A DNA stretch of 14,585 bases. It comes from Candidatus Nanoarchaeia archaeon. GTDB taxonomy: Archaea; Nanobdellota; Nanobdellia; Tiddalikarchaeales; Tiddalikarchaeaceae. Made by a program: the position numbers and the translations under genes. How positions within the stretch are numbered: position 1 is the stretch's first letter; each line of letters starts with the position of its first letter. Under the pieces are notes generated by a model. That model did no database searches, was not told the origin of the DNA, and saw only the letters and a list, made by a program, of their open reading frames with translations. Of this stretch, positions 6,961-13,736 are shown piece by piece. The DNA lies in the NCBI GenBank assembly GCA_028704265.1, contig JAQVLH010000011.1, positions 1-14,585 of the forward strand, given 5' to 3'.

Positions 6961-6970
6961 TTTTTATAAA
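6961..6970 (-). promoter_or_regulatory. TATA box for the 140-residue gene
   Basis: The bottom strand reads TTTATAAAAA, its TTTATAAA core centred about 28 bases before the ATG at 6938, in the short gap after the Rpp30 stop. Spacing fits archaeal TATA-to-start distance for a leaderless mRNA, and no Shine-Dalgarno precedes the ATG. Confidence 0.5.
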
Positions 6971-6980
6971 CTTAACTAAA

Positions 6981-7508
6981 TCATTTTTTTAAAAATATTT
7001 TATTAAAACTAGTTTTTACTCTTTCAAAAGTATCAATACCTAAACTTTGAGCCCAAGCCCTTATTTGCTGACCATTAAATAATTCATACTCATCCTTTGC
7101 TAAACTTGCAAATAATACTGGAATGTCAAATTTTACTGCTTTTTTCATATTTTCTTTCATTCTTCTAATAATCTGAGCCCTTTTAACTGAATCACTAGAA
7201 ATCAGCAAATTAAGATTAAATACTATTGCTATCTTTTTTTTAGACATTTCTTTAGCCATGGTGTCATCAATCCCTGATCTAATAAAATGCAATGAATCCT
7301 TGTAATGAATTAATTCAGAATTAATTATTCCATAAGGCAAAGTCATTTCTATTGCTTTCTTTAAATCATCCTCAGTTTTAGGACTAAAAAACACCAACTC
7401 ATTACTGTTAAAATTAAGCTTATCTTTTATCTTAGCATTACCAATTACTAAACCCAATCTTTTTTTCATTTCATCGCTAATAGGAAATAAAACGCATGAA
7501 TCAAACAT
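6981..7508 (-). CDS. rnp3: Ribonuclease P protein component 3 (Rpp30)
   Basis: Rpp30-family protein, a TIM-barrel-like subunit that heterodimerises with Pop5 and activates the catalytic domain of archaeal RNase P RNA. The 175 residues show the family's central motifs: SLHFIRSGIDDTMAKEMSKK (compare the usual x-x-G-[FI]-D-x-x-x-[AC]-x-x-A-x-x stretch), the strand IAIVFNLNLLISSDSVKRAQ (family I-[AE]-x-N-[FL]-x-x-[LI]-L), then a basic helix RRMKENMKKAVKFDIPVLFAS, where K-x-[FY]-x-[IV]-P-[VI] precedes a conserved S-x-A. It ends in an R-A-W-A-Q-S-L-G-I-D segment resembling the family's helix before the last strand. At 175 residues it is shorter than the roughly 210 usual in archaea, mainly at the N-terminus. 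It is the first gene of the RNase P part of the cluster, 45 bases after the methyltransferase, with its own TATA-like box and no Shine-Dalgarno. Confidence 0.85.
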   Translation of the reverse strand: MFDSCVLFPISDEMKKRLGLVIGNAKIKDKLNFNSNELVFFSPKTEDDLKKAIEMTLPYGIINSELIHYKDSLHFIRSGIDDTMAKEMSKKKIAIVFNLNLLISSDSVKRAQIIRRMKENMKKAVKFDIPVLFASLAKDEYELFNGQQIRAWAQSLGIDTFERVKTSFNKIFLKK

Positions 7509-7530
7509 AGATAATATTAATTAAGTTATT

Positions 7531-7538
7531 ATTTATAA
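7531..7538 (-). promoter_or_regulatory. TATA box for the Rpp30 gene
   Basis: The bottom strand reads TTATAAAT, centred 26-27 bases before the ATG at 7508. Transcription would start at or next to the first codon. A second AT-rich candidate (TATATATA, about 7542-7549) lies further upstream and would give a leader of about 10 bases without a Shine-Dalgarno. Confidence 0.45.
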
Positions 7539-7553
7539 TACTATATATAAGAA

Positions 7554-8213
7554 TTATATTTTTTGAAACAAAACAATATTGAATGCTAACAATCTTCCTT
7601 TTTCTTTTATTATTTTGCTTTTAATTATTTTAAAATTATTTGAGAATATTTTTTTTAATTCATCCAAATCAAAATAATGGTTGTAATGATGATTTCTGTA
7701 GCTGTAATCTCTGCTGGCTTTATGGTTTCCAGTTTCTTCTGATTCCTTGCTAAAGCAATAAATGAGATAATACCCTTTAGGTTTCAATACTTTTAAAATA
7801 TTTTTTAAATATTTATTCCACTGATTTTTTCTTAAATGATGAAAGCATCCAAAATCAAAAATTGCATCAAAAAAATTATTTTCAAATTTTAACTCTAAAA
7901 CGCTTTGAACGCTGAATTTTGCATCGCATTTTTCTTCAATTTTTAAAATCTCAGCCAAATCTATTGCTTTTTTTGAAAAATCAAACCCGTAAACATCAAA
8001 GCCGTTTTTTGAAAATAAAATAGAATTCCTTCCTGCTCCGCACCCAATATCAAGAATTCTTCCTAAACTCAAATAAGATTTAATCCAATCTAAAGCTATT
8101 AAACCTTCAATGTCTGCAGTTTTTTTTAAATAAGGAGCTTTTTGCTTATCCCATTTGCCAATACTCATCCATTTTTTTTCATAAAATCTTTTATCAATTA
8201 TTTCAGCTTTCAT
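7554..8213 (-). CDS. Class I SAM-dependent methyltransferase, substrate unknown
   Basis: A 219-residue Rossmann-fold methyltransferase. Motif I is complete at residues 54-63 (LDIGCGAGRN), followed by the acidic ribose-binding region VYGFDFSKKAIDLA near 74-87, an acidic motif III-like strand FDAIFDFGCFHHL at 115-127 and VLKPKGYYLIY at 142-152. The N-terminus FYEKKWMSIGKWDKQKAPYL and the central H-H-L segment resemble small-molecule enzymes of the TehB/thiopurine type, but the substrate cannot be told from sequence; a tyrosine- and histidine-rich stretch SYRNHHYNHYFDLDELKKIF near 171-190 probably shapes the acceptor site. ATG at 8213 has no Shine-Dalgarno. It diverges from the transglutaminase-like gene across 42 bases and runs toward the RNase P cluster, with which it may share read-through transcripts. 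No functional link with those genes is evident. Confidence 0.85.
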   Translation of the reverse strand: MKAEIIDKRFYEKKWMSIGKWDKQKAPYLKKTADIEGLIALDWIKSYLSLGRILDIGCGAGRNSILFSKNGFDVYGFDFSKKAIDLAEILKIEEKCDAKFSVQSVLELKFENNFFDAIFDFGCFHHLRKNQWNKYLKNILKVLKPKGYYLIYCFSKESEETGNHKASRDYSYRNHHYNHYFDLDELKKIFSNNFKIIKSKIIKEKGRLLAFNIVLFQKI

Positions 8214-8255
8214 TTAGGAATAATTATAAAAACTCTTAGGTTATTAATTTTTTTA
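8214..8255. promoter_or_regulatory. Divergent promoter region (methyltransferase / transglutaminase-like gene)
   Basis: Forty-two bases separate two divergent start codons. For the top-strand gene TTATAAAAA at 8224-8232 is centred 28 bases before its ATG, a good leaderless arrangement. For the bottom-strand gene a weaker TTAATAAC (8240-8247) is about 30 bases before its ATG. Neither gene has a Shine-Dalgarno. The two core promoters occupy overlapping DNA, so mutual interference is possible. Confidence 0.5.
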
Positions 8256-10211
8256 ATGAAAAGATTAATTTTTTTATTTCTATTATTACCTCTTGGTTTT
8301 GGGCTTGAATGTTTAGATATTGACACTAAAGAAATTGGCTCAGCATCAATAAATTATTCGGTTTTTGGATTAATTGATTTAAATTTTAATGATTATACTT
8401 TTGAAAACTTTTCATACACTTTTAGGGGAGTTCCCCAGATTAGTTTAGGCAAATATGACACTGATGGAATGTTAAGCACTGACGGGTACGGGAATACAAT
8501 ACTTTTTTTTCACCAGGATGAAATTACTGAAAATTTAGATTGGCATTTTAACTCTTCAATACAAATAAATCTTGAAAACAAAAAAATAGCAAACAATGTT
8601 GAATTTCCTTATACTGGAGTTTTTCCTGATAATATTAAAAGCTATACTGAATTTTCAAAAACAGCTAATGAGGATTTGCAAATAAAAATTTTAACAAATA
8701 ATTTGCTGGCAGGAGTAAATGATTATTTAAGCGCTATTGCAATTATTTCAGAATTTGTCGCTTATTATATTGAATATAATTTAGATTATTTTTCTACCTC
8801 ATCAGCAACAGCGTCCGAAATTTTTGATGTAAAAAAAGGGGTGTGCGATGAATTCTCAACCCTTTCAATAAGCATGTTTAGAAGTGTTGGAATACCCGCA
8901 AGGTATGTTAGCGGATATGTCTATACAAATATTGGGGATTACGGATGCACTAATTTTGAACCTCATTCATGGATTGAAGTTTATGTTCCTGGACACGGAT
9001 GGATAAGCCTTGATCCTACATATAAAGAATTTTTTTGGATAAATAGCGCCCACGTTCCTTTATACAAAAATCATGACATGCTTGATATTTCTTCAATTTA
9101 TTTACAAAGAAGAGGCTCTGAAGAAAACGAATTTTTAAATAAAAATTCTTACTCCTTTGATATTGAATTAACAGATTACGAATTATCAGATTCAAATCTA
9201 AATATTTCTACTTCTGCTTTAAGCGAATCAGCGCAAGATTCATATGTATTAATTGAAGTTTTATTGACTAATCCAACAAATGAATGGATTCTTGATACAT
9301 TAATTTCAACACCAATCAAAACAATTGATTTAGTTAATTCAAATCCTTCAATCCCTGTTGTAGTTCCTCCGATGCAAACAATAAAAAAATATTTTATTTT
9401 TAAAATGCCAAATTTGGGTTGCGAAAGCGCATGCTATACTGATGCAAAATTTAAATTTTCTTTAGGAGGAGGAAAATCTGCAACTAAAAATATTAGGATT
9501 GATTCTGAACTTGAAAGCACAACTAATTTAGAAAATTTACTTATTACTGCACAAGAGGATGAAAGAATTATTAGCCCTGATTTATTAGTTTCAAATATTA
9601 GGTTTAATAAGATTAAATTTATAGAACAAAAGCCAGTTATTTCTTTTTCAATAAAAAATATTGGAAATTCAATGATTGATGTTAAGTTAACAATGAAATA
9701 TGAAAATGTAGTATTAACTGAAAATATTGAAGATTTGTTAATCAATGAGCAGAGAGATTATGAAAAAGAAATAGAATTGCCTAATCAAAAAGGAATTGTT
9801 AATATGAGTTTGGCATTTAAATTTGAAAATACTACATTAACACATAATACCTACTTTATTGTATTAAAAGAGCCAGAATATAATATTAATGTTTCTACAT
9901 TGAAAGATTTTGATTATAAAATAGTTCTTGACACTTTAGATAATTCTATTAATGGTTTAGTAACAACGTACATAAATAATGAAGAGGTTGAAAGCCAGGC
10001 TATTAAAAAAAGTACCACTGTAGATTTGCATGAAGACCAGTTTATTGAAGGAAATAACAATATTCAATTTGTACTTGATTATTCTCAAGGAGAAAATTAT
10101 TATTTTAAAACAATAAACATGAATTATGAGTTTTCATTAAATATTTTTGACAGAATTTCAAGATTAATCGAATCAGTAATTAATATTTTTAAATTATTAT
10201 TATCAATATAG
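8256..10211 (+). CDS. Secreted transglutaminase-like domain protein with beta-sandwich/CARDB-like tail
   Basis: A 651-residue exported protein. The start at 8256 is chosen because it places the signal peptide MKRLIFLFLLLPLGFG at the N-terminus and has a TATA box 28 bases upstream; an open frame from 8142 would instead overlap the divergent gene. Residues about 150-260 form a papain-fold transglutaminase core with its triad: Cys197 in KKGVCDEFSTL, His237 in EPHSWIEVYVPGHGW and Asp253 in ISLDPTYKEF. The order and spacing match archaeal and bacterial extracytoplasmic members, which act as transglutaminases, proteases or amidases; the reaction here is not predictable. Beta-rich segments precede and follow the core; about 455-545 (LLVSNIRFNKIKFIEQKPVI, then SFSIKNIGNS) looks like a CARDB/Ig-type domain. 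The C-terminus is a hydrophobic, amphipathic stretch (ISRLIESVINIFKLLLSI), perhaps a membrane anchor. Many N-x-S/T sequons fit a glycosylated surface protein. Confidence 0.86.
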   Translation: MKRLIFLFLLLPLGFGLECLDIDTKEIGSASINYSVFGLIDLNFNDYTFENFSYTFRGVPQISLGKYDTDGMLSTDGYGNTILFFHQDEITENLDWHFNSSIQINLENKKIANNVEFPYTGVFPDNIKSYTEFSKTANEDLQIKILTNNLLAGVNDYLSAIAIISEFVAYYIEYNLDYFSTSSATASEIFDVKKGVCDEFSTLSISMFRSVGIPARYVSGYVYTNIGDYGCTNFEPHSWIEVYVPGHGWISLDPTYKEFFWINSAHVPLYKNHDMLDISSIYLQRRGSEENEFLNKNSYSFDIELTDYELSDSNLNISTSALSESAQDSYVLIEVLLTNPTNEWILDTLISTPIKTIDLVNSNPSIPVVVPPMQTIKKYFIFKMPNLGCESACYTDAKFKFSLGGGKSATKNIRIDSELESTTNLENLLITAQEDERIISPDLLVSNIRFNKIKFIEQKPVISFSIKNIGNSMIDVKLTMKYENVVLTENIEDLLINEQRDYEKEIELPNQKGIVNMSLAFKFENTTLTHNTYFIVLKEPEYNINVSTLKDFDYKIVLDTLDNSINGLVTTYINNEEVESQAIKKSTTVDLHEDQFIEGNNNIQFVLDYSQGENYYFKTINMNYEFSLNIFDRISRLIESVINIFKLLLSI

Positions 10212-10216
10212 AAAGA

Positions 10217-10225
10217 TTTAAATAT
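10217..10225 (+). promoter_or_regulatory. TATA box for eL40
   Basis: TTTAAATAT preceded by purine-rich GAAAGA (possible BRE) is centred 27 bases before the eL40 ATG, six bases after the transglutaminase-like gene ends. There is no Shine-Dalgarno in the gap, so a leaderless message is likely. Confidence 0.55.
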
Positions 10226-10247
10226 CGTTCGATTTTATTAATTTTTT

Positions 10248-10412
10248 ATGGTAAGAATTCCAGAAGCACAGCATAGGCTGTTTGAAAACGTTTTTGTTTG
10301 CAAAAAATGCAAAAGCAAAATAAGAAGCGACAGCAATAGAGTAAGAAATAAACAGGTTAAGTGCAGGAACTGCCAAGGGAAAGCTTTAAGAGCTATTAGG
10401 CTTAAAAAGTAA
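10248..10412 (+). CDS. rpl40e: 50S ribosomal protein eL40
   Basis: A 54-residue zinc-ribbon protein of the large subunit, homologous to the ribosomal part of eukaryotic ubiquitin-L40 fusions. It opens MVRIPEAQHRLFENVFVCKK, matching the archaeal [RF]-x-P-E-A-x-x-R-L-F motif, and carries two CxxC pairs, Cys18/Cys21 and Cys39/Cys42, for one zinc ion. It ends in a basic tail, ALRAIRLKK. As in other archaea there is no ubiquitin fused upstream. Length is right for archaeal eL40 (about 50). It lies between a surface protein and LysRS, with its own TATA box and a 33-base gap before lysS. Clear identification despite its small size. Confidence 0.94.
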   Translation: MVRIPEAQHRLFENVFVCKKCKSKIRSDSNRVRNKQVKCRNCQGKALRAIRLKK

Positions 10413-10445
10413 ATTCTTTTAAATTGTTAATAATTGGTGTATTTC

Positions 10446-11924
10446 ATGATTGATGATTATATTAATGAAAGGCTAAAAAAACTGGAAAAAATAAAAGCAA
10501 TGGGCATTAACCCTTATCCTCAAATAGTTTTATCTGACAAAAAATCTTCTGTTGAATTATTAAAAAAATACGCTGAGATTGGAGAGGAGAAATCAAAAAA
10601 TGTTGAAGAATACGCTGGAAGAATTATGAGTTTTAGAAGCATGGGAAATATCGCTTTTGTTAATTTGCAAGATGAATATGGAAAGGTTCAAATAGTATTT
10701 CAGTCAAAAGAAACAAAAAATTATGAATTACTTAAATTATTAGATTTAGGTGATTTAATAGTTGTAAAAGGCAATTTTTTCAAAACCAAAAAAGGAGAAA
10801 TAAGCATTAATGCAACAAATTTAACTCTTGCTTCAAAAAGTATCAGGCCATTGCCTGAAAAATTTCATGGATTAAAAGATGAAGAAACTATTTTTAGAAA
10901 AAGATATTTAGATGCAATAATGAATCCTGAAGTTTTAGAACTTTACAAAAAAAAATCAAGAATTATTAAATTAATGAAAAATTTTATGGATTCAAAAGGA
11001 TTTTTAGAGGTTCAAACACCAATATTGCAAAACGTTTATGGAGGAGCAAGCGCTGAACCATTTATAACTCATTATAATGCATTAGATACTGATTTTTATT
11101 TAAGAATTTCTCCTGAGTTGCATTTAAAAAGAATGATTGTTGCAGGATATAATAAGATTTACGAAATAGGTCCAACTTTCAGGAATGAAGGAATGGATGC
11201 TTCTCATTTGCAAGAAATAAGCAATCATTTTGAATTTTATTGGACTTATCAGGATTATGAAGGATTAATGAAATTTACTGAAGAATTATTAACTAAAATA
11301 ATCTTAGAGGCTAACAACTCTTTAATTATAAAATATGGAGATGCCAGTTTTGATTTTAAAACCCCTTTTGCTAGAATAACATTTAAAGATTTATTAATAA
11401 AATATTCAGGCATTGATATTGATAAATTTAATACTTTTGATTTATTAAAAAAAGAAATATTGAAAAAAGGATTAAAAGAAGTTAATGTAAATAAATGCAG
11501 CCATTATGGAGCATTGCTTGATGAATTATATAAGAGAACTGCAAGACCTAATGTAATGCAGCCAACATTTTTATTAGATTATCCTGTTGAAATGATTCCT
11601 TTAGCTAAAAGAAAAGAAAATGATTCTTCAAAAATTAGCAGTTTTCAATTATTAGTGAATGGATGGGAATTAACTAAAGCTTACAATGAATTAAATGACC
11701 CTGTTGATCAGGAAAATAGGCTAGTTGAACAGCAAGGTTTATTGAAATCAGGAGATAAAGAAGCTCATCCTTTAGATAATGATTTTATTGAAGCAATGCA
11801 ATATGGAATGCCTCCAATTGCAGGCTTTGGATTAGGGCTTGATAGATTTATTGCATTATTGCTTAATATTCAAAATATTAGAGCAACTGCATTCTTTCCA
11901 ACATTAAAACCGGTGAATGATTAA
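10446..11924 (+). CDS. lysS: Lysyl-tRNA synthetase, class II
   Basis: Charges tRNA-Lys. The 492-residue protein has the class IIb layout: a short N-terminal helix (LKKLEKIKAMGINPYP), an OB-fold anticodon-binding domain at about 54-131 (AGRIMSFRSMGNIAFVNLQD), then the aminoacylation core. Motif 1 includes VQTPILQNVYGGASAEPF, with the LysRS-specific G-G-A-x-A-x-P-F and the following YLRISPELHLKR; motif 2 starts FRNEGMDASHLQE; motif 3 is GFGLGLDRFIALLLN. The GGASAEPF and A-L-D-x-D-x-Y-L-R blocks separate it from AspRS and AsnRS. Many euryarchaeota use the unrelated class I LysRS, so class II is informative about lineage. Motif 2 continues HLQEISNHFEFYW, one residue longer between His and the presumed lysine-binding Glu than the usual HNPEFTMME form. 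Start at ATG 10446 is supported by GGTG six bases upstream; TTG and GTG codons just before it are less likely. Confidence 0.95.
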   Translation: MIDDYINERLKKLEKIKAMGINPYPQIVLSDKKSSVELLKKYAEIGEEKSKNVEEYAGRIMSFRSMGNIAFVNLQDEYGKVQIVFQSKETKNYELLKLLDLGDLIVVKGNFFKTKKGEISINATNLTLASKSIRPLPEKFHGLKDEETIFRKRYLDAIMNPEVLELYKKKSRIIKLMKNFMDSKGFLEVQTPILQNVYGGASAEPFITHYNALDTDFYLRISPELHLKRMIVAGYNKIYEIGPTFRNEGMDASHLQEISNHFEFYWTYQDYEGLMKFTEELLTKIILEANNSLIIKYGDASFDFKTPFARITFKDLLIKYSGIDIDKFNTFDLLKKEILKKGLKEVNVNKCSHYGALLDELYKRTARPNVMQPTFLLDYPVEMIPLAKRKENDSSKISSFQLLVNGWELTKAYNELNDPVDQENRLVEQQGLLKSGDKEAHPLDNDFIEAMQYGMPPIAGFGLGLDRFIALLLNIQNIRATAFFPTLKPVND

Positions 11925-11926
11925 AA

Positions 11927-13108
11927 ATGGATTACGAAATCATTTCAACAATAATCGTTTATTTGTTAGTATTTTTAATAATTTATAAAAATAGGAAAAA
12001 ATTCCAAGTAATGGATAAAATCTTCTTTGTGTATAAAAATAATAAAATGATTAGTTATTTTGAAAAATTAGCTTCATGCACTTGGCTATGGAAAATAATT
12101 AGCACTATTGGCCTTCTAATATGCTTTTATTTTATAATATTTTCAATAAACATGTTTATACAAAGCTCAACTTATATTCTTAATACTTTAAACCCTCAGC
12201 CTACAGTAGCTTTGCTTATACCAGGAGTAACTAAAGACCCTTTAACTGGCGAAACAATTCCAATTATTGATTTATTTTTAATTTTAGGCATAATAATTAT
12301 TATTCACGAATCCATGCATGGAATTATAGGATTATCTGAAAAAATAAAAATGAAATCAGCAGGAGTGGGTTTATTGGCAGTAATACCAATGGCTTTTGTT
12401 GAACCTGACCAAGAAAGTTATGAAAAATCAAAAAAGATTTCAAAACTTAGAATGCTTATTGCAGGAAGTTTTGGAAATATAGTTTTTGCTTTTATTGTTG
12501 TTTTAATAAGCGGATTTTTATTAACCCCCTTCATTTCATCAAAAATTGTTTATTCAAATTTATCAATAGTAGAAGTTATAGATTTGCCTGCAAATTTATC
12601 CGGCATCCCCGTTAATGTTAGTTTATATTCAGTTGGAGAATATGTTACCTCAAATGCTTCAGATTTGTACAAAGCATTAGCATTAATTCCAGTTAATGAA
12701 ACTATAAATATTACAACCAGCAATGGAACTTTTTTAATTAAAACAATGGAAAGCCCTTATTATAAAAACATGTCTTACTTAGGAATTAAAGTAACAAATA
12801 ATTGGGATTATTCCAGCAATTTAAGCGATGTTGAAATTTTAATCGTGCGTATTTTAATAAGAATATTAGAATTTCTAAATCTTCTTGCTAATCTTAGCTT
12901 ATCTATAGGAATAATGAATCTTTTCCCCTTATGGATTACTGACGGAGGAAAAGTTGTTCTTGAATTAATTGAACCAATTATTAAAGATAAAAAGAAAAGC
13001 ATGATAATTGCAAATTATCTATATATTTTTTGCCTAAGCTTGCTATTATTTAATTTATTTGGACCATATTTAATAAATCTATATACTGCTATTAAACCTT
13101 TAATATAG
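11927..13108 (+). CDS. Site-2-protease-like membrane metallopeptidase (M50 family)
   Basis: An intramembrane zinc protease of the S2P/M50 class, which typically cleaves membrane-anchored regulators. The 393-residue protein has an N-terminal membrane segment (about 7-20), another at 57-77, then a transmembrane helix ending in the zinc motif HESMH (His127, Glu128, His131). GVGLLAVIPMAFVEPDQESY and AGSFGNIVFAFIVVLISGFL match the archaeal S2P pattern. About 205-300 is an extracytoplasmic domain, probably PDZ-like, inserted between helices. The third zinc ligand is in NLFPLWITDGGKV (N-x-x-P-x-x-x-x-D-G; Asp339), and further hydrophobic helices close the protein. The insert contains nine N-x-S/T sequons. 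ATG follows the lysS stop by two bases, with GGTGA ten bases upstream, so the two genes share a transcript; no functional link is obvious. The substrate is unknown. Confidence 0.88.
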   Translation: MDYEIISTIIVYLLVFLIIYKNRKKFQVMDKIFFVYKNNKMISYFEKLASCTWLWKIISTIGLLICFYFIIFSINMFIQSSTYILNTLNPQPTVALLIPGVTKDPLTGETIPIIDLFLILGIIIIIHESMHGIIGLSEKIKMKSAGVGLLAVIPMAFVEPDQESYEKSKKISKLRMLIAGSFGNIVFAFIVVLISGFLLTPFISSKIVYSNLSIVEVIDLPANLSGIPVNVSLYSVGEYVTSNASDLYKALALIPVNETINITTSNGTFLIKTMESPYYKNMSYLGIKVTNNWDYSSNLSDVEILIVRILIRILEFLNLLANLSLSIGIMNLFPLWITDGGKVVLELIEPIIKDKKKSMIIANYLYIFCLSLLLFNLFGPYLINLYTAIKPLI

Positions 13109-13190
13109 AAGTATTTGTAACATTATTTTACAGTAATCTTTTTAAAGAAATGTTTTTATATTAAGAGCAAATACAAAAATAGGTTAAAGT
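13109..13190 (+). promoter_or_regulatory. Intergenic region with probable tfe promoter
   Basis: This 82-base gap is the longest in the window. A T5 run near 13139-13143 after the S2P gene could act as a weak archaeal terminator. TTTTTATATT at 13153-13162 is a TATA candidate that would start transcription around 13183-13186. AGGT at 13181-13184, six bases before the tfe ATG, looks like a Shine-Dalgarno but could only work if transcription begins further upstream. I see no RNA gene or stable hairpin. Confidence 0.45.
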
Positions 13191-13736
13191 ATGGCAAAAA
13201 AAATAAATCTTATTGATGATCCAGATATAAACAATTTAGTGAGAGGTATCGTTGGAGAAACAGGAATACCTATAGTTTCTCATCTTTTTAAGATACAAAA
13301 AGCTGATGAGTTTGAAATTGCAAAAAAATTAAAAGAAGATGTTAATTTTATTAGAAGCATAATGTACAAAATGTATACTAATAATTTAGTTAATTATACA
13401 AGAAGAAGGGACGCTGAAAAAGGCTGGTACATTTATACTTGGGAGTTTGCTCCTAAAAAATTATTTAATTCACTTATTGCTTCAAGGCAAAAAGAATTAG
13501 AAGGATTATTTAAAAAAGTTGAGGAAGAAAAATCAATGGAGCAAATATTTACATGCCCAACATGCTCAATTAATTTAGATTTTAACAAATCATTAGAGCT
13601 TAATTTCACCTGCTTTGCTTGCGGCGGAATGCTTCAGCCATTAAATAATGATTTAATTATTAACGGTTTAAACCAGGATATTAAATGCTTAAGCAATAAT
13701 ATTTGCGTTTTAAAAGAAAAACTTAATGAAATTTAA
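13191..13736 (+). CDS. tfe: Transcription factor E, alpha subunit (TFE)
   Basis: TFE is the archaeal homologue of the TFIIE alpha N-terminal half; it stabilises the open promoter complex by binding the RNA polymerase clamp and stalk. The 181 residues contain a winged-helix domain at about 10-85 (IVGETGIPIVSHLFKIQKA, DEFEIAKKLKEDVNFIRSIM, KGWYIYTWEF), a helical linker with KELEGLFKKVEEEK, and a zinc ribbon with Cys122/Cys125 and Cys141/Cys144 (FTCPTC, FTCFACG). The wing tip TRRRDAEKGWYIYTW is typical of the family. A C-terminal tail with two further Cys (166, 172) and a short helix follows. Length agrees with archaeal TFE alpha. The last 14 bases overlap, tail to tail, with the flavoprotein gene on the other strand. 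Archaeal cells generally have a single copy, so this is probably an essential factor. Confidence 0.96.
   Translation: MAKKINLIDDPDINNLVRGIVGETGIPIVSHLFKIQKADEFEIAKKLKEDVNFIRSIMYKMYTNNLVNYTRRRDAEKGWYIYTWEFAPKKLFNSLIASRQKELEGLFKKVEEEKSMEQIFTCPTCSINLDFNKSLELNFTCFACGGMLQPLNNDLIINGLNQDIKCLSNNICVLKEKLNEI

Noticed and set aside
8142..8255. N-terminal extension of the transglutaminase-like open frame, 38 residues upstream of the chosen start
   Set aside because: It overlaps the start of the divergent methyltransferase gene, would bury the signal peptide, and the TATA box at 8224-8232 fits a start at 8256.
9434..9745. Bottom-strand open frame of 103 codons inside the transglutaminase-like gene
   Set aside because: It lies fully within a supported gene; its composition (Ser, Ile, Phe) is what antisense of AT-rich coding gives.
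10434..10445. TTG or GTG start for LysRS, four residues upstream
   Set aside because: The GGTG Shine-Dalgarno overlaps these codons and is well placed for the ATG at 10446.
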